Shown here piece after piece: positions 11,807 to 23,229 of a stretch of DNA of 64,000 nucleotides. Each line of letters begins with the position of its first letter. Position 1 is the first letter of the stretch. Both the position numbers and the translations under genes were made by a program. The notes beneath the pieces are model-generated. The model worked only from the letters and a program-made list of their open reading frames with translations, ran no database searches and was not told the origin of the DNA. This DNA is from Capsicum annuum (Eukaryota > Streptophyta > Magnoliopsida > Solanales > Solanaceae), in contig NC_061115.1 in the NCBI RefSeq assembly GCF_002878395.1, forward strand, positions 217,882,613-217,946,612, in the 5' to 3' direction.

Positions 11807-12390
11807 AATTCAACATTATTATTTATAGAAAAAAATTATGTATTGATTAATTTACTTTCTAATATTATAATATTGTGTTAATGTTCAAATGACAACATTA
11901 TTTATAGGAAAATTTTAAATACCGATTAACTAACTTTCTAAGTTAAAATATTTTGCTAGATTTTCTTACTATGAATTGTGTTACTACTAAAATGGTAACA
12001 TTATTTGTTGAAAATTTTTGAATACTGAATGATCAACTTTCTAAGATTGTAATAATGTGTTAATGTTCAAATGATAACATTATTTATAGAAATTTTTTAA
12101 ATACTGATAGACTAACTTTCTAAGATCATAATATCATGCTAGATTTTCTTACTATGAAATGTGTAATTGTGTTACTACTAAAATGGTAACATTATTTATA
12201 AGAAAATTTTGAATACTGATTAATCAACTTTCTAAGATTATAATATTGTGGTGATGTTCAAATGATAACATTATTTATAGGAAAATTAAGATTATAATAT
12301 TGTGTTGCTGTTCAAATGATGACATTATTTATAGGAAATTTTTAATTATTGATTATCTAACTTTCTAAGATTACAATATTGTGTTAGATC
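11807..12390 (+). repeat. two-unit AT-rich minisatellite, array 1
   Basis: Seven units each begin with a version of AACATTATTTATAGGAAA. Starts lie near 11807, 11891, 11996, 12075, 12187, 12266 and 12320. Units of about 79-84 bp end in GTTCAAATGAT, and units of about 104-112 bp end in ACTACTAAAATGGT. Short and long units alternate in the first half, giving a composite period of about 185-190 bp. Confidence 0.8.
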
Positions 12391-12439
12391 AAATTTAAAT
12401 TTCTAGTACTTGTTTTTAAGGACAAAGTCTCTAATTCTT

Positions 12440-12765
12440 TTTTTTTTTTTTTTCGTTTTATTCCTAAGTGTTTTGCAATTCGTATTGAGGTTAGATCAAA
12501 TTTAAGTGTCCGTTTGGATGGACTTATTTTAAGTGTTTTTCAGTCAAAAATAGCTTTTAAGTCTTTTGATAGTGTTTGGATCGAATTCTAAAGTGCTTAA
12601 AAATACTTTATATTAAGTTAAAAAAGTACAAATAAGTCAAAAGCCTAAAGTCAGAATTTCTAAACTGTCTCCTTAATTGTCAAATACCATTGATATTTCA
12701 AGAAGTAATTTCAGCCACTATTATTAATAGTTTAAAAAACTTTAAATTTTTTTTTCAAGATTTGG
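12440..12765. other. AT-rich flank with dispersed-repeat sequence
   Basis: It holds GTGTCCGTTTGGATGGACTT and AAGTGTTTTTCAG, wording typical of degraded plant MITEs, but I see no matching second end. It is the left flank of the Ogre insertion and was contiguous with 42242 onward before that insertion. Confidence 0.4.
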
Positions 12766-12770
12766 ACAAC
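12766..12770 (+). repeat. E1 target-site duplication, left
   Basis: ACAAC, matched by 42237-42241. Confidence 0.9.
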
Positions 12771-15016
12771 TGTAGACACATAATTTTGTCCCGTCAATAA
12801 TATTTCTTATTTCTTATCACACAATTTAACCCCATTTTTTATAATTTTTCTCAAGAAAATAAATAACCACCTCATCTTTTACTTATTTATGTATTTATTT
12901 TTGTTTTGTTTTATCCAAATAACAAGTCATAACAAACTTTGTCTCATTCTAATATTCCAACAACCCACTCAATCAAAAATAAACACTTAACCTCTACCTC
13001 TCCAATTAAAAGACAATACCTCACCACCCAATACTCTCCTAACTCACCCCCACTCACGTGACTCCCCCCTCATCACATTTCTTGCCCACAAAGGAAAAAA
13101 TGGATATACATACACCTAGAAAAAAAAAAAAAAAGGGATAGATAGAAAAGGCAACTTCCAGGAAATTTCCATAGAAGAGACCCACACCCTTTACACCTAC
13201 CCAGGGGTCCCCTTGTTTTTTTTTTTTTTGGATTCTAGAAAATATATAGAGAAGAGTACACGAAAAGAGGAGGATTTTTTTTGGCCATTTTTGGGCTTCT
13301 GGAAAGGGGAGTCCATTTTTTAGAATTCCTTTTTGCTTCTTCTTCATTCATCATCACTCCCACTTACCATTTTCCTCACGCACACACAGTCATTGACGTT
13401 CACGAGCACCGAAACTACACACACACGCACGACAACCAAAGAGAGAGCGATTAAGGAGGTTGTGACAGTGAAGAAAATGAAAAAAATGGACTGAAACCAT
13501 CGAGTTTTGATCGAAACAGTGAAACCGGTAAGGGATCCGGTCACTTTCGAGCCTCCTCCGGTGGAAAAGTCACCAGAATCAGTCCCCGTGTATCAAGTCG
13601 ACTAATTCAGTTCCAAAATCTCCGAAAATCCCTTCGTTTCTTTGGTCTTCTTAGATTAATCTAGCCGAAAAACACTAAGATCGCCGGAATCAACTTCGCT
13701 CCAACCGTTTTCTTCTCGGTTATTTCCATCATTACCTCACCGGAGCTCGAATAGTATGGGTTCCTCAGTTTCTTTGGTAATTCCCTGATTTCCGATCTGT
13801 TTTTGCCTTTTTTTCGAAGATCTCAAACACGGTTTTCTAGGTTTTTGGTATTGCCAGTCTTCGACTTGAGTGATACTTCTTCTTTCTCGGGATTCAAGTC
13901 AGTTCATGTTATTATTTCTCATTATTGAGTTGGTGTGGCTCGTTATTGAGGTTCGATTCGAGGTTCTTTGGTGCCGTTTTTATCTTCAATATATTGAAAG
14001 CTCAAAGTTGACGTCCAATTCTAATCTTATCTTCTTTTACTTCATTATTTATTGTGTTTGGTGCATCAGATTGAACATTTGTTGATTGAGTGATCTTTGT
14101 TGTTGGTGAACGATTGCTCGTGTTATTTCTTCAGTTATGAATCATGTGATGAAGTGAACCTTCTTGAGAATTAAAATTGTTGATCTGGGGCGGAATTGAG
14201 GAATTGCTAAAAGGGTGAATTTGGATTGATTAAAAACTTTTGGTTTAATTTGGTTTAAGTATAAATATGGTCGAAATGTGATAGAATCATGATAGGTCGA
14301 GTCGGGTAGGCAAATAATAGGTTCGGGTAGGCAAAGTTTAGAATTTATGATTTTGTTGAGTGTTTGAAATTTTGCTGAACATTTGAAATTTTGTTGAATG
14401 GTTTGATTTTCTCGCATTGAAAAATTGTACTCATTTGGTCGAGGAATGCCCCGAGGGATTTGTATTGATTTATCTGGGGAATGCCCCGAAGTACCACGTA
14501 CTTAAAGACGACGCACGATCAAGGCCCAAATCGTCTGGTGGAGGAAGCAATGGAGTGTAGTATAGAATTAGCTTAGAATAGAGTAGGTTTATATTTTCAC
14601 ATTTTTCTATTTCGGGATTGTAATAATCGGACTGGACATTATAATTTTGGATTTGTTTTGTTTGTTTGTTTGTTTTGTGTGATTTATATATTCATAATGT
14701 CAAATTAGCCGATACGCTCCACCAAGCGATCGTGATCAAACCACGGGACCGAGGGGTGCCTAACACCTTCCCCTTGGTCAACAGAATTCCTTGGTCGAAA
14801 TCTTTGTTCGCGGATCAATTTTACAGAGTCAAAAATCGTTTTGGAAAGGGTTTTCCAAAGGTGACTTGGCACACCGAATTATGCCAAGTGGCGACTCTGA
14901 GTTTAGAATAAAAATGAATCCTTTTCGAAACAAATCGTTTTCTTTTGTCACTTAATAATAAAATCCTTTCAAAACTTAAAACGATCTTTTTTTTTGGAGT
15001 TAAAAAGGGTGTGACA
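12771..15016 (+). repeat. E1 5' LTR (LTR A)
   Basis: It starts TGTAGACAC and ends AAAGGGTGTGACA. By eye it is close to LTR B, with about 5% difference over the first 230 bp. It contains a long hairpin near 14747-14779 and a tandem pair of GGAATGCCCCGA motifs at about 14442 and 14478. The open frame at 14666-14911 is non-coding LTR sequence that is open in both LTRs and has no recognised domain. Confidence 0.93.
14747..14779 (+). promoter_or_regulatory. LTR hairpin, copy in LTR A
   Basis: Arms GACCGAGGGG (14747-14756) and CCCCTTGGTC (14770-14779) pair around the loop TGCCTAACACCTT. The stem contains one G-U pair. It lies about 240 bases from the LTR 3' end. Copies in the other three LTRs keep the fold with changed stem bases. 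Confidence 0.7.
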
Positions 15017-15020
15017 GCTC

Positions 15021-15038
15021 TGGTGACTCTGCTGGGGA
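15021..15038 (+). promoter_or_regulatory. E1 primer-binding site (tRNA-Arg type)
   Basis: TGGTGACTCTGCTGGGGA begins four bases after the LTR. Apart from one T where E2 has C, it is complementary to ...CCCCAGCAGAGTCGCCA, the 3' end of plant tRNA-Arg plus CCA as I recall it. Confidence 0.8.
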
Positions 15039-16273
15039 ACTTTTCATAATTCGAGCTTATTTTTGGAGTTGCATCAGCTTAGTTTGACATTATGAGTGTA
15101 CAAACATTGTTTGTGTTTATTTTATCATTGTTGAGTGCTTACGTGCTACGTGTTTACAGTTTTTCTCTTGTGTGTTACCGCTTTATATCTGGCATCATGT
15201 GCATAACCCGCGTTAATTTTTCTGCAACAAGTCCTGGAGTGCATGTCGTGCATGCAAACTCTAGTTGAGTCACCCTTATTTTAGGAGGGAGAGCCGTCGG
15301 ACGTATGAAGTGGGTGGAAAGCAAAGCAGACACTATCGACCATATGCTCCCCCGAACGGCCTTGTTAGTAAGCTTCAACGTAGGTCAGCCTTTAGGTCAT
15401 GTTTATCTGCATCATATTGAGACCTAGCGGGACCCACTTGGTTCTTTGTAGGAGACTCACCTCTAAAGTATCCCTACGTGCTAAATGTTGTATCTTTGAG
15501 GGTAACGTGGTCATTTGATGGACCAATTTGGGGAAAGCCTGTGTTAGAAGTAAAGTGTGTAGACAAGAAAGTGTTGAAAAAGAGAAAAGGAATAGTGAGT
15601 CAAAAAGAAAAAAAAAGAGTTTCGTAAGTTTTTAGAGTTCTTTATGGCTTTTGATTTTTTTCTTTCACAATTCAAAAATTCAAAAAGATTTTTTATCTTT
15701 CGCACTTATTTTCTCAAAAAACATCAAAAAGATTTTCCTTTTATTCCTTTATCATGCATTCATAATTCAAAATTTTTAAAAAGATTTTTTTTTTAGATAG
15801 GATCTTTTTATAAGAGGAAAATTCAAAAAAAGATGATAAAAGATTTGTATATTTCATATCAAAAATATAAAAAAGATTTTTCTTTCATGGTTGTAGGTGC
15901 CATTTTTATATGAAGTGTCAAATTAAAAATCCAAAAATAAAATTATTTTCATCGAGTACTCATGTCTCTCAATCCAAGGTTTTGTTTGTTCTATAATCCT
16001 TAATTATCCAATCTGGACGAACTACGCATACCTGATTCCCAACCCTCGGTGGGTCCGGTAATCTTTATTTTTGGCCTTTGTCTTAGTCTTAGCCTAGGTT
16101 TTTCTCCCCGTAATCTAGTGTTGTTAGTTGTCTTAGCCAAGTAGGTTGATTTTATTCAGTGGTACTGTTCGGCGATTTGGAGTCATAAAGTGGCATGTCC
16201 CTTCGACATGTCCGCGTCAAAGTCTCAAGGGTTGGTAATTTTTGCTCCTATCGAATTTTTGAGGTAACGTCTT
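15039..16273 (+). other. E1 5' untranslated region
   Basis: No coding sequence was recognised. The region parallels 25700-26260 of E2 in reverse orientation, including shared phrases around the GGAGACTCACCTCTAAAG and GACCTAGCGGGACCCAC segments. ATTACAG directly precedes GATGAATCTG at about 16290, which resembles a splice acceptor before the ORF1 start. Confidence 0.6.
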
Positions 16274-16900
16274 ATGTGTTATTACAGGATGAATCTGTCC
16301 ATAAAGTCTAGAGTCCTTATGGTTGTCAAGGTACCCAGAAAGTTGATCAAGTGGTGGGGCACATTCAATTACTCTGAAAAATACGAAGTGAGGAAAGTCT
16401 TAGGCAATCTGGTAGCACTTCTTGATCTCATGCCCCGTCCAGATATAATAGAGGTTGTATTGACTTTTTGGGATCCAAACAATTTGGTGTTTAGGTTTGG
16501 AAGTTGTGAATTGACACCTACTCTGGCCGAAATATCTCATTTGTTTTGATTGCCTTATATGGGTCAACGGATGATTTTACCCCGAAATCATACGGGTAAG
16601 AGATTTCTTCGACTTTGTGGGTTGAAAGATAACAAGAATTTAGGGTGTCTCAAACAATCATGGATTTCCTTTGACTATTTATTTGCTAGATTTGGGTCCT
16701 CGGAAAGTTTTGACTACTTTTGGGATGAATTTTGTGCTACCAAGGAGAAGCGGGAACAACGTCGTCTCGAGGTTTTTTGTTTGATTCTACTGGGTATCTT
16801 AGAGTACCCGTTAGATGAGAGGCGTATCAATACGCGTTTACAATCAGTGGTGTATGGCTTTAGTCATGAAAAAGGAGCAAGTTACCATTGTACCAATGAT
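16274..16900 (+). pseudogene. E1 ORF1, DUF7745/plant-mobile-domain-like, 5' part
   Basis: The translation contains LIKWWGTFNYSEKYEVRK, LLDLMPRPDIIEVVLTFWDP, FRFGSCELTPTLAEISHLF and, past an in-frame TGA at 16547-16549, KQSWISFDYLFARFGSSE and RRLEVFCLILLGILEYPLDE. This pattern matches the plant family usually annotated DUF7745, related to the plant mobile domain. It is found both in host proteins and in ORF1 of Tat-type elements; its function in the elements is not known. A frameshift near 16860 moves the frame to VTIVPMI just before the E2 insertion at 16901. The C-terminal part resumes at 28160. Confidence 0.75.
16896..16900 (+). repeat. E2 target-site duplication, left
   Basis: ATGAT, matched by 28160-28164. 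Confidence 0.9.
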
Positions 16901-18951
16901 TGTCACGCCCCTTTTTCAACCAAAAAAGATTATATTAAAGTTTGAAAGGGATTTTGTTATTAAAGTGATAAAAGATGAAAGTTCGTTTCGAAAAAGGATT
17001 GTTTACGTATTTTATTCAGAGTCGCCACTTGACATAAATTGGGTGTACCAAGTCACCCATGGATATCTTTTACAAAACAATTTTACTCTTTAAACTAGTT
17101 TGTGAACAGAGATTCCAGCTAAGGAATTCTGTTGATCTAGGGGAAGATGTTAGGCACCACTCGATCCCGTGATTTGACCACTGTCGCTTGGTGGAGCATA
17201 TTGAATAATTTGACACTATGAATGTATAAACCACACAAAAACAACCTATCAAACAAACAAACAAAACAAATCCAAAAATATAATGTCTAGTCCAATTATT
17301 ACAAACCGAAATAAAAAATGCGAAAATGTAAACCTACGCTAACCTACACTAGTCCAAAACTGCGCTCCAATGCTTTACCCGATGCCTCGGGCCTTCATCA
17401 TGAACGTCATCCGAGTACAAAATACCTCGGGGCATTCCTTGACGAATAAACACAAATACCTCGGGGCATTCCCCGGCCAAATGATACATATGATCCAAAA
17501 ACCATAAAACCAAGCCATTCAACACACATTTTCAACATTCAACAATCCACGAGTTCTAAATTTGCCTACCCAAGCCTACTATCTGCCTACGCCTTTGACG
17601 GTTTTATCATGATACTACCGAATTCATCAACATCAATGAATCAAAAACAAATTAATACTTGTTTTTTATCAATTTCTCAATTCCGCCCCAAATTTTCTTT
17701 TAACACCAAATTTCCACAATTCACGATTCTATTTTTCAACAATCCACAATCACTTTTCAATGAAATTAAGCAACAAGTCAATATCAAAATAGCAATTCAT
17801 TACCAGTCAAGATCAAACAACACACAAAATGCCATCCAATACATCATATTCTATCAACAATGAAATAAAAGAGGAAAAAAGTAAAAATGGACCTCAATGA
17901 TGATTTTATTTCAAATATCAGTCAATCAAAAAGGCGAATCTGCATGCCAAAGAACCCTGAATTAGCCTTGAAGAATACCACAACTACGAACCAGAATCCA
18001 ACTCGATAATCGAGAAATTGAAGCCTGAAAATGATCATGATGAATAGATCGAGACAAACGGGACCTAAATTTCAAACCAGTAATGAAGCACGATTAACCC
18101 AAATCAAGAAACACAGCAGAACACAACCCGTACGCAAAACTATCACAAAAAATGTGTTAAAAATAGGGTTGATTTCAGTAAAAATCCATTGTTGGTTCAT
18201 GTTTTCATCGAATCTTAGTGTTTTACAACCAGTTCTACCTAGAAATCTAAGGAAACAGGGAGATTTCTGATTCTGGGACTGAACCGATCAAAATGAAGAG
18301 TTGAAAACCAATTCCGATGAGATTTTGCCAGAATTCCAAAGAAAGATAACCAATCTCTCAAATCCTCTTCATTCTCGATTTCTCGCTCAATGTGTGTGCG
18401 TGCCAGATCTGTGCACGTCTGTTGGGAACCCAAAATGGAAAAGAATCAAGAGCCCCCCCCCCCAAGTCGTCTGCATGTGTATTTTTAATCGAAATTGTAT
18501 GTGTTGTATGTTTGTAGATATATGAAGATGATGGCTTCCCTGTGAGTGCCCCTTCTCTGTTTGTATTCAAAATGAATCAGAGAATGGAAAAGAGAATGAA
18601 ATCTTGGGAAAAATGGAGTGGGTCCCCCCTCTTTTTTTGTCTTGCCTGTATATATTCTGTAAATTGAGAGTGATGGTGAGAATTGTGTGGTAGTTGGGGT
18701 AGTAAGGTGTTGTCTTTTAATTGGAGGGGTAGAGGTTCGGTGTCCATTTTTTATTAGGTGAGTTGTTGGAATATTAGAATGAGACAAAGTTTTTTATGAC
18801 TTGTTATTTGGAGAAAACAAAACAAAAATAAATACATAAATAAGTAAAAGATGAGGTATTTATTTTCTTGGGAAAAATTATAAAAATGGGGTTAAATCAT
18901 GTGATATCAAAATAAGAAATATTTTTTATGGAGAAAAATTACGTGTCTACA
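16901..18951 (-). repeat. E2 3' LTR (LTR C)
   Basis: On the plus strand it runs TGTCACGCCCC to ACGTGTCTACA. It is 179 bp longer than LTR D, mainly because LTR D lacks about 118 bp around 17990-18110 and about 58 bp around 18560-18625. Confidence 0.92.
17134..17166 (-). promoter_or_regulatory. LTR hairpin, copy in LTR C
   Basis: On the minus strand the arms are GATCGAGTGG and CCCCTAGATC around TGCCTAACATCTT. Two internal mismatches are present. The third base pair is U-A where E1 has C-G. Confidence 0.6.
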
Positions 18952-18964
18952 TCATGCCTCCTTT
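18952..18964 (-). promoter_or_regulatory. E2 polypurine tract
   Basis: The minus strand reads AAAGGAGGCATGA and then the LTR start TGTAGACAC, the same junction as in E1 (AAAGGGGGCATGA). Confidence 0.85.
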
Positions 18965-19309
18965 GAATGCAAACGCTTAGTGTTTTCAAACAAAGAAGTA
19001 GACGACGAGGCAGAATTTATCCCGATCATTATTCGAAGAAAGAAACAGAAGGAAGAAGGGCAACCGGATCTTGACGGACATCCTACCTACCCAAATTATG
19101 AGGGAATCAAGTGGCTGGTATCTTACAAGATCGAAAGGAGGTGGACTATACCGAGTTGGAGAGTCGAGTGAGGTTCCATCGAGGTTCTGATCCGCGGCTC
19201 TGTCATTACATCAAAAATGGAAATTACAAGTTAAAACATAAATGTAATTACAAAATCCTATCTATGCAGCTTCTTTTGGACACCTGACTTATGTTCCATC
19301 ACCCTATTC

Positions 19310-19580
19310 TTCAGGTGGGTTCCTGAATTGCAATTTCTTCAACTTATTGCTTGGCTTGCAATTGGTTTACCCTGTTCTTCAGCCGGGCTCCTGACATGCT
19401 ATTTTTTTACTTTTGATTTCTTGGCCTTGTTGCTTGACTTTAATTTTTTAACTTTATTACTTGACTTCCAATTTCATCCCTTTGTTGCTTGACTTCCAAT
19501 TTCTTCACTCTTTTCTCCAAGCGAGCTCCTGACTTGCAATTTTCTCACCCTATTCTTCAGGCGGGCTCCTGAAACTGGAA
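19310..19580 (-). repeat. E2 3' UTR repeats of the GCTTGACTT / CAGGCGGGCTCCTGA type
   Basis: Several imperfect copies of a block with TTGCTTGACTTCCAATTTC and of TTCTTCAG-CGGGCTCCTGA alternate here. E1 has the reverse-orientation counterpart at 39375-39620. Confidence 0.75.
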
Positions 19581-19639
19581 TCAAAACTAGAACAAAACTT
19601 ATCTCGAACTAAGATTATGGTAAAGAAGGATTTCATTGT

Positions 19640-20999
19640 GTTGAAAGTATATTCCCATTCTTCAGGAGGGTCCTGAACATAAGGTAACCTCCTATTTTTC
19701 AGGAGAGTCCTGAACATAAAAGTAAATTCTCATTTTTCAGGAGGGTCCTGAATAGAAAGTAAAGTCCCATTTTTCAGGAGGGTCCTGAACAAAAATTAAA
19801 ATCCCATTTTTCAGGAGGATCCTGAAAGGAGGGTCCTAAATAGAAAGTAAAATCCCATTGTTCAAGAGGGTCCTGAACAGAAAGTAAAATCCCATTTTTC
19901 AGGAGGGTCCTGAACAAAAGTAAAATTCCATTTTTCAGGAGGGTGTTGAACAGAAAGTAAAATCCCATTTTTTAGGAGGGTCCTAAATGAAAACTAAAAT
20001 CCCATTTTTTAGGAAGGTCCTGAACAAAAGTAAAATCTCATTTTTCAGGAGGGTCCTGAACAAAACTAAAATCTCATTTTTCAGGAGGGTCCTGAACATA
20101 AAGTAAAATCCCAATTTTTTGGAGGGTCCTGAACAGAAAGCAAATCCCATTTTTTAAGAGAGTCCTGAATAGAAAGTAAAATTCCATTTTTCAGGAGGGC
20201 CCTGAATAGAAACTAAAATCCCATTTTTTAGGAAGGTCCTGAACAGAAAGTAAAGTCCCATTTTTCTGGAGGGTCCTGAACATAAAGTGAAATCCCATTT
20301 TTCAGGACGGTCCTGAACATAAAGTGAAATCTCATTTTTCAGGAGGGTCCTAAACAGAAAGTAAAATTCCATTTTTCAGGAGGGTCCTGAACAAAAAGTA
20401 AAATCTCATTTTTTAGGAGGGTCCTGAACATAGAGTGAAATCTCATTTTTCAGGAGGGTCCTGAACAAAATGTAAAATTCCATTTTTCAGGAAGGTCCTA
20501 AACAGAAAGTAAAATATCATTTTTCAGGAGGGTCCTGAACATAAAGTGAAATCCCATTTTTCAGGAAGGTCCTGAACAGAAGGTTAAAACCCATTTTTCA
20601 GGAGGGTCCTAAACAGAAAGTAAAATCCTATTTTTTATGATGGTCTTGAACAGAAGGTAAAATTCCATTTTTCAGGAGGGTCCTGAACAGAAGGTAAAAT
20701 TCTATTTTTCAGGAGGGTCCTGAACAAAAGGTAAAATCCCATTTTTCAGGAGGGTCCTGAACATAAAGTAAAATTCCATTTTCAGGAGGGTCCTGAACAG
20801 ACGGTAAAATTCTATTTTCTAGGAGGTTCCTGAACAGACAGTAAATTCCTATGTTACAGGAGGATCCTGAACAGAAAGTAAAATCCCATTTTTCAGGAGG
20901 GTCCTAAACTGAAAGTAAAATCCCCTTTTCCAGGAGGGTCCTGAACAGAAAGTAAAATCTTATTTTTCAGGAGGGTCCTGAACAGAAAGTAAAATCCCA
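19640..20999 (-). repeat. E2 3' UTR minisatellite, 36-37 bp unit, ~37 copies
   Basis: The unit on the plus strand is CCCATTTTTCAGGAGGGTCC followed by TGAACAGAAAGTAAAAT, repeated about 37 times with point variation. Nearly every unit centres on TCAGGA-GGG-TCCTGA, a 6-bp inverted repeat with a 3-base loop. Because 36 is divisible by three, stretches of the array stay open in one frame and give repetitive spurious peptides. Ogre elements are known to carry such variable tandem repeats in their 3' UTRs. Confidence 0.95.
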
Positions 21000-21734
21000 C
21001 GGATGTGCTTTTTCCAATGGTAACTGAATCAAGTGAAGCGAATCTGCTCCTGTTTCAACAAAGAAAACTTGTTAATTAAAAACTTAGTGGTGGCTTGCAG
21101 CACTTGGCTTCCTAGGCATCTGCTCTAGCAGTTGTTCCTTTCATCTTTGTTTCAGATCGCTGACACCTGCCTGTCGCGTCATTGACCCAAAAAACTCAGA
21201 TTATTAAGAGTGACTCTGAAATAAACACAGTATCTCTGCTTTGCTATGCTTCTCAGGCAAACTCTTTAAACATTGGTATTTTCATGAGTTCCCAGATTTG
21301 CATGTTGACAGAGCTCTCTGCATGCCTTTTTTGGCTCACAATCATGTCTTTTTCATGTGCTGACTTTTGTCTTGCTTTGTGCAATTGAAGAAGCTGGTAG
21401 CTAGTTTTGAAAATTTTCTCATTTGTTTTGACGTGGACTTGATTGAAAGACAAGAGAAAAGTGACAACAATTTTTGTTTTATTTGGATAACTGACTCAAG
21501 AAAATAAAGATATAACTAAAGAGAAGAAAGAAACGACAATGAGTGTCCCCTTTTTAAAAAAATGAAAGAAAAGTTTATCTGAAAATAATAGTCAACTCTA
21601 ATGATTTTGACGTGCATATCGGATTAAACTGCCTAATCTTTCTATCCAAGACTTTCTACCAATTGTTGTTGAGTTAACCGTCTTCAAACTGAGTTGCTTC
21701 TTTAGGTCAAATGCATTCAAGACCTCATTCGGCT

Positions 21735-22000
21735 AGTGACACCTTGAAGGGTTTTCGCCAACAAGCCTCTCTCATTTTTCTCTCGGCTCACCATCGCCTT
21801 ATGGTGCCCATGAGGGGTTTTCACCAATAAGACTCTCTTATTTTTATCTCTCTTAACTTACCAGCGTCTTACGGTGCCCGTGAGGGTTTTTACCGATAAG
21901 ACTCTCTTATTGTTATCTCTATCAGCTTACCATCGTCTTACGGTGCTCATGAAGGTTTTCTCCAATAAGACTCTCTCATTTTTATTTCTCTCCTAATTTC
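21735..22000 (-). repeat. E2 3' UTR ~70-bp tandem repeat, ~3.5 copies
   Basis: Units contain CTTATGGTGCCCATGAGG or close variants and AATAAGACTCTCTTATTTTT. On the minus strand CACCAT-AAGGCG-ATGGTG forms a hairpin in the best-kept unit. Counterpart of 37730-38030 in E1. Confidence 0.85.
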
Positions 22001-22254
22001 TTATGCTGAGGAAGACAAGTAGTTCCCAAAATGCATCATCACATCCATTGCATGCTTAGCCTTAGCATTTTCAAAGATTGATTTGACGGTCTTTCTTTGG
22101 TTGTAACTTGGCTTTTGGATAGGATTAGAAAGAAAAGATGGCATGGGGCCCAAACGACACTTGAAGTGGGGTGGGACTTACAACTTTTGGAATCGACTCA
22201 AACAATGAGGATTAACTCATACCTAGTTTCTCTTAACTGGGCAATTCTAAATTG

Positions 22255-22340
22255 TTTATTTGGTTGGGCCGAGCCCAGAGTAGGGCAGCCTATGTATCTC
22301 CCCCCGAAAAGAGGAGAATCAGGGCACACGTAGGTTTGGC
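22255..22340 (-). promoter_or_regulatory. recurrent junction hairpin module, E2 downstream copy
   Basis: The minus strand contains CCTGATTCTCCTC, GGGGGGAGATACATAGGC and a GCCC-TACTCT-GGGC stem-loop (plus-strand arms 22273-22276 and 22283-22286). It lies downstream of gag, as the copy at 37381 lies downstream of pol in E1. Confidence 0.6.
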
Positions 22341-22399
22341 AGCTTGTTTTACATGATTTAGACTTTTGATTCTTTTTCTTTTATTGACACTCTTTTCTC

Positions 22400-23200
22400 T
22401 TTGGATTTTTCTGACTCTTTTTGTCTTGACATTTTTTTTTTTTTTGGACATATTTTTTTTCTCTTCTCTTTTTTTTTGAACTTTTTCTGACTCTATTGTT
22501 TTGCTCGACACTTTTCTTTTGAGCTTTGCTGACTCTATCTTGACTCCAAAAGAGGAGTATGAAAGAAAATAGGACTAAAGCTCAAATGGGGTAAACAAAG
22601 GATGACATGATGTTTGGATAGCAGAATGAAATGTCTTCGTCATATTAATCCATACAAATGCAAGTACATATCGTGCAATATGAAAGTGAGAGATGATGAT
22701 CATTTGTGACATTTTTTAAGCATTAAATTTAACTGAGTCGGTGTGTCACTACTCTTGCAATTTGTTCAACATATCACTCCACTTTTGTCGTACATTCCTC
22801 ACATCGAATGACTCATGCTTTCGTGGAGCTAATTTTCTTTCTGTTCATGCAGCCACTATTTGACCTAATTGAGCCATGTCTTTCAATTGATGACCAAGTT
22901 ATTCTTGTGATTCTCAAAATAATTGCCTTAATTTTCCAAGAAGGCTTGAACTTGTCCCCAAATGTCTTAGCACTCTACCTATTTTCTCAGATGTTCTCTT
23001 TTTCTAACTTTAACCCTCTGATTCAATGTTCATGCTTAAACTGGATTTTAAGATCCGACTGAAAATTTTGTTAGCATGTCATATCACTAGAGTCAACATG
23101 AAATGTAATGTGGAAAGAAAACAAACAAAACATATTTAAAACACAAAGGAGAAAGGGACACTTCATTTAATTAAAATAAAAGATAGAAGGGTTTGAACAT
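22400..23200 (-). other. E2 3' UTR, no gene seen
   Basis: T-rich on the plus strand from 22370 to 22500, then sequence with no recognised domain. No trace of protease or pol was seen in any of the six frames. Confidence 0.55.
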
Positions 23201-23229
23201 AACGACAAATGGACAAAACAAGATGGATC

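Larger units (their letters stand above)
10600..12400 (+). mobile_element. AT-rich repeat with RING-H2 fragment, copy 1
   Basis: This shares the same order of blocks with 43796-45200: a segment with CTAAAATTGAA-GGACACTCA (here present twice, near 10640 and 10730), a TACTATACTA-type block, a RING-H2 coding scrap, a segment holding AGATCTGCAAATATTT, and a minisatellite. A shared block order in two separate places argues for a dispersed repeat or a duplicated segment that captured part of a gene. No terminal repeats or helicase sequence were found, so the class is unknown; a Helitron-like origin is only a guess. Boundaries are approximate. Confidence 0.55.

Noticed and set aside
14666..14911. 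Open frame in LTR A, also open in LTR B (41879-42130)
   Set aside because: It is LTR sequence with a structural hairpin and no protein domain. Openness in both LTRs reflects their common origin.
18358..18787. Minus-strand open frames in LTR C
   Set aside because: LTR sequence, with matching non-coding counterparts in LTR D and no domain.
19640..20999. Regular palindromic repeats resembling a CRISPR array
   Set aside because: Units are contiguous with no unique spacers, the DNA is plant nuclear, and the array sits in a retrotransposon 3' UTR. It is a minisatellite.
22290..22511. Lysine-rich minus-strand frame
   Set aside because: Low-complexity translation of a T-rich tract in the E2 3' UTR.
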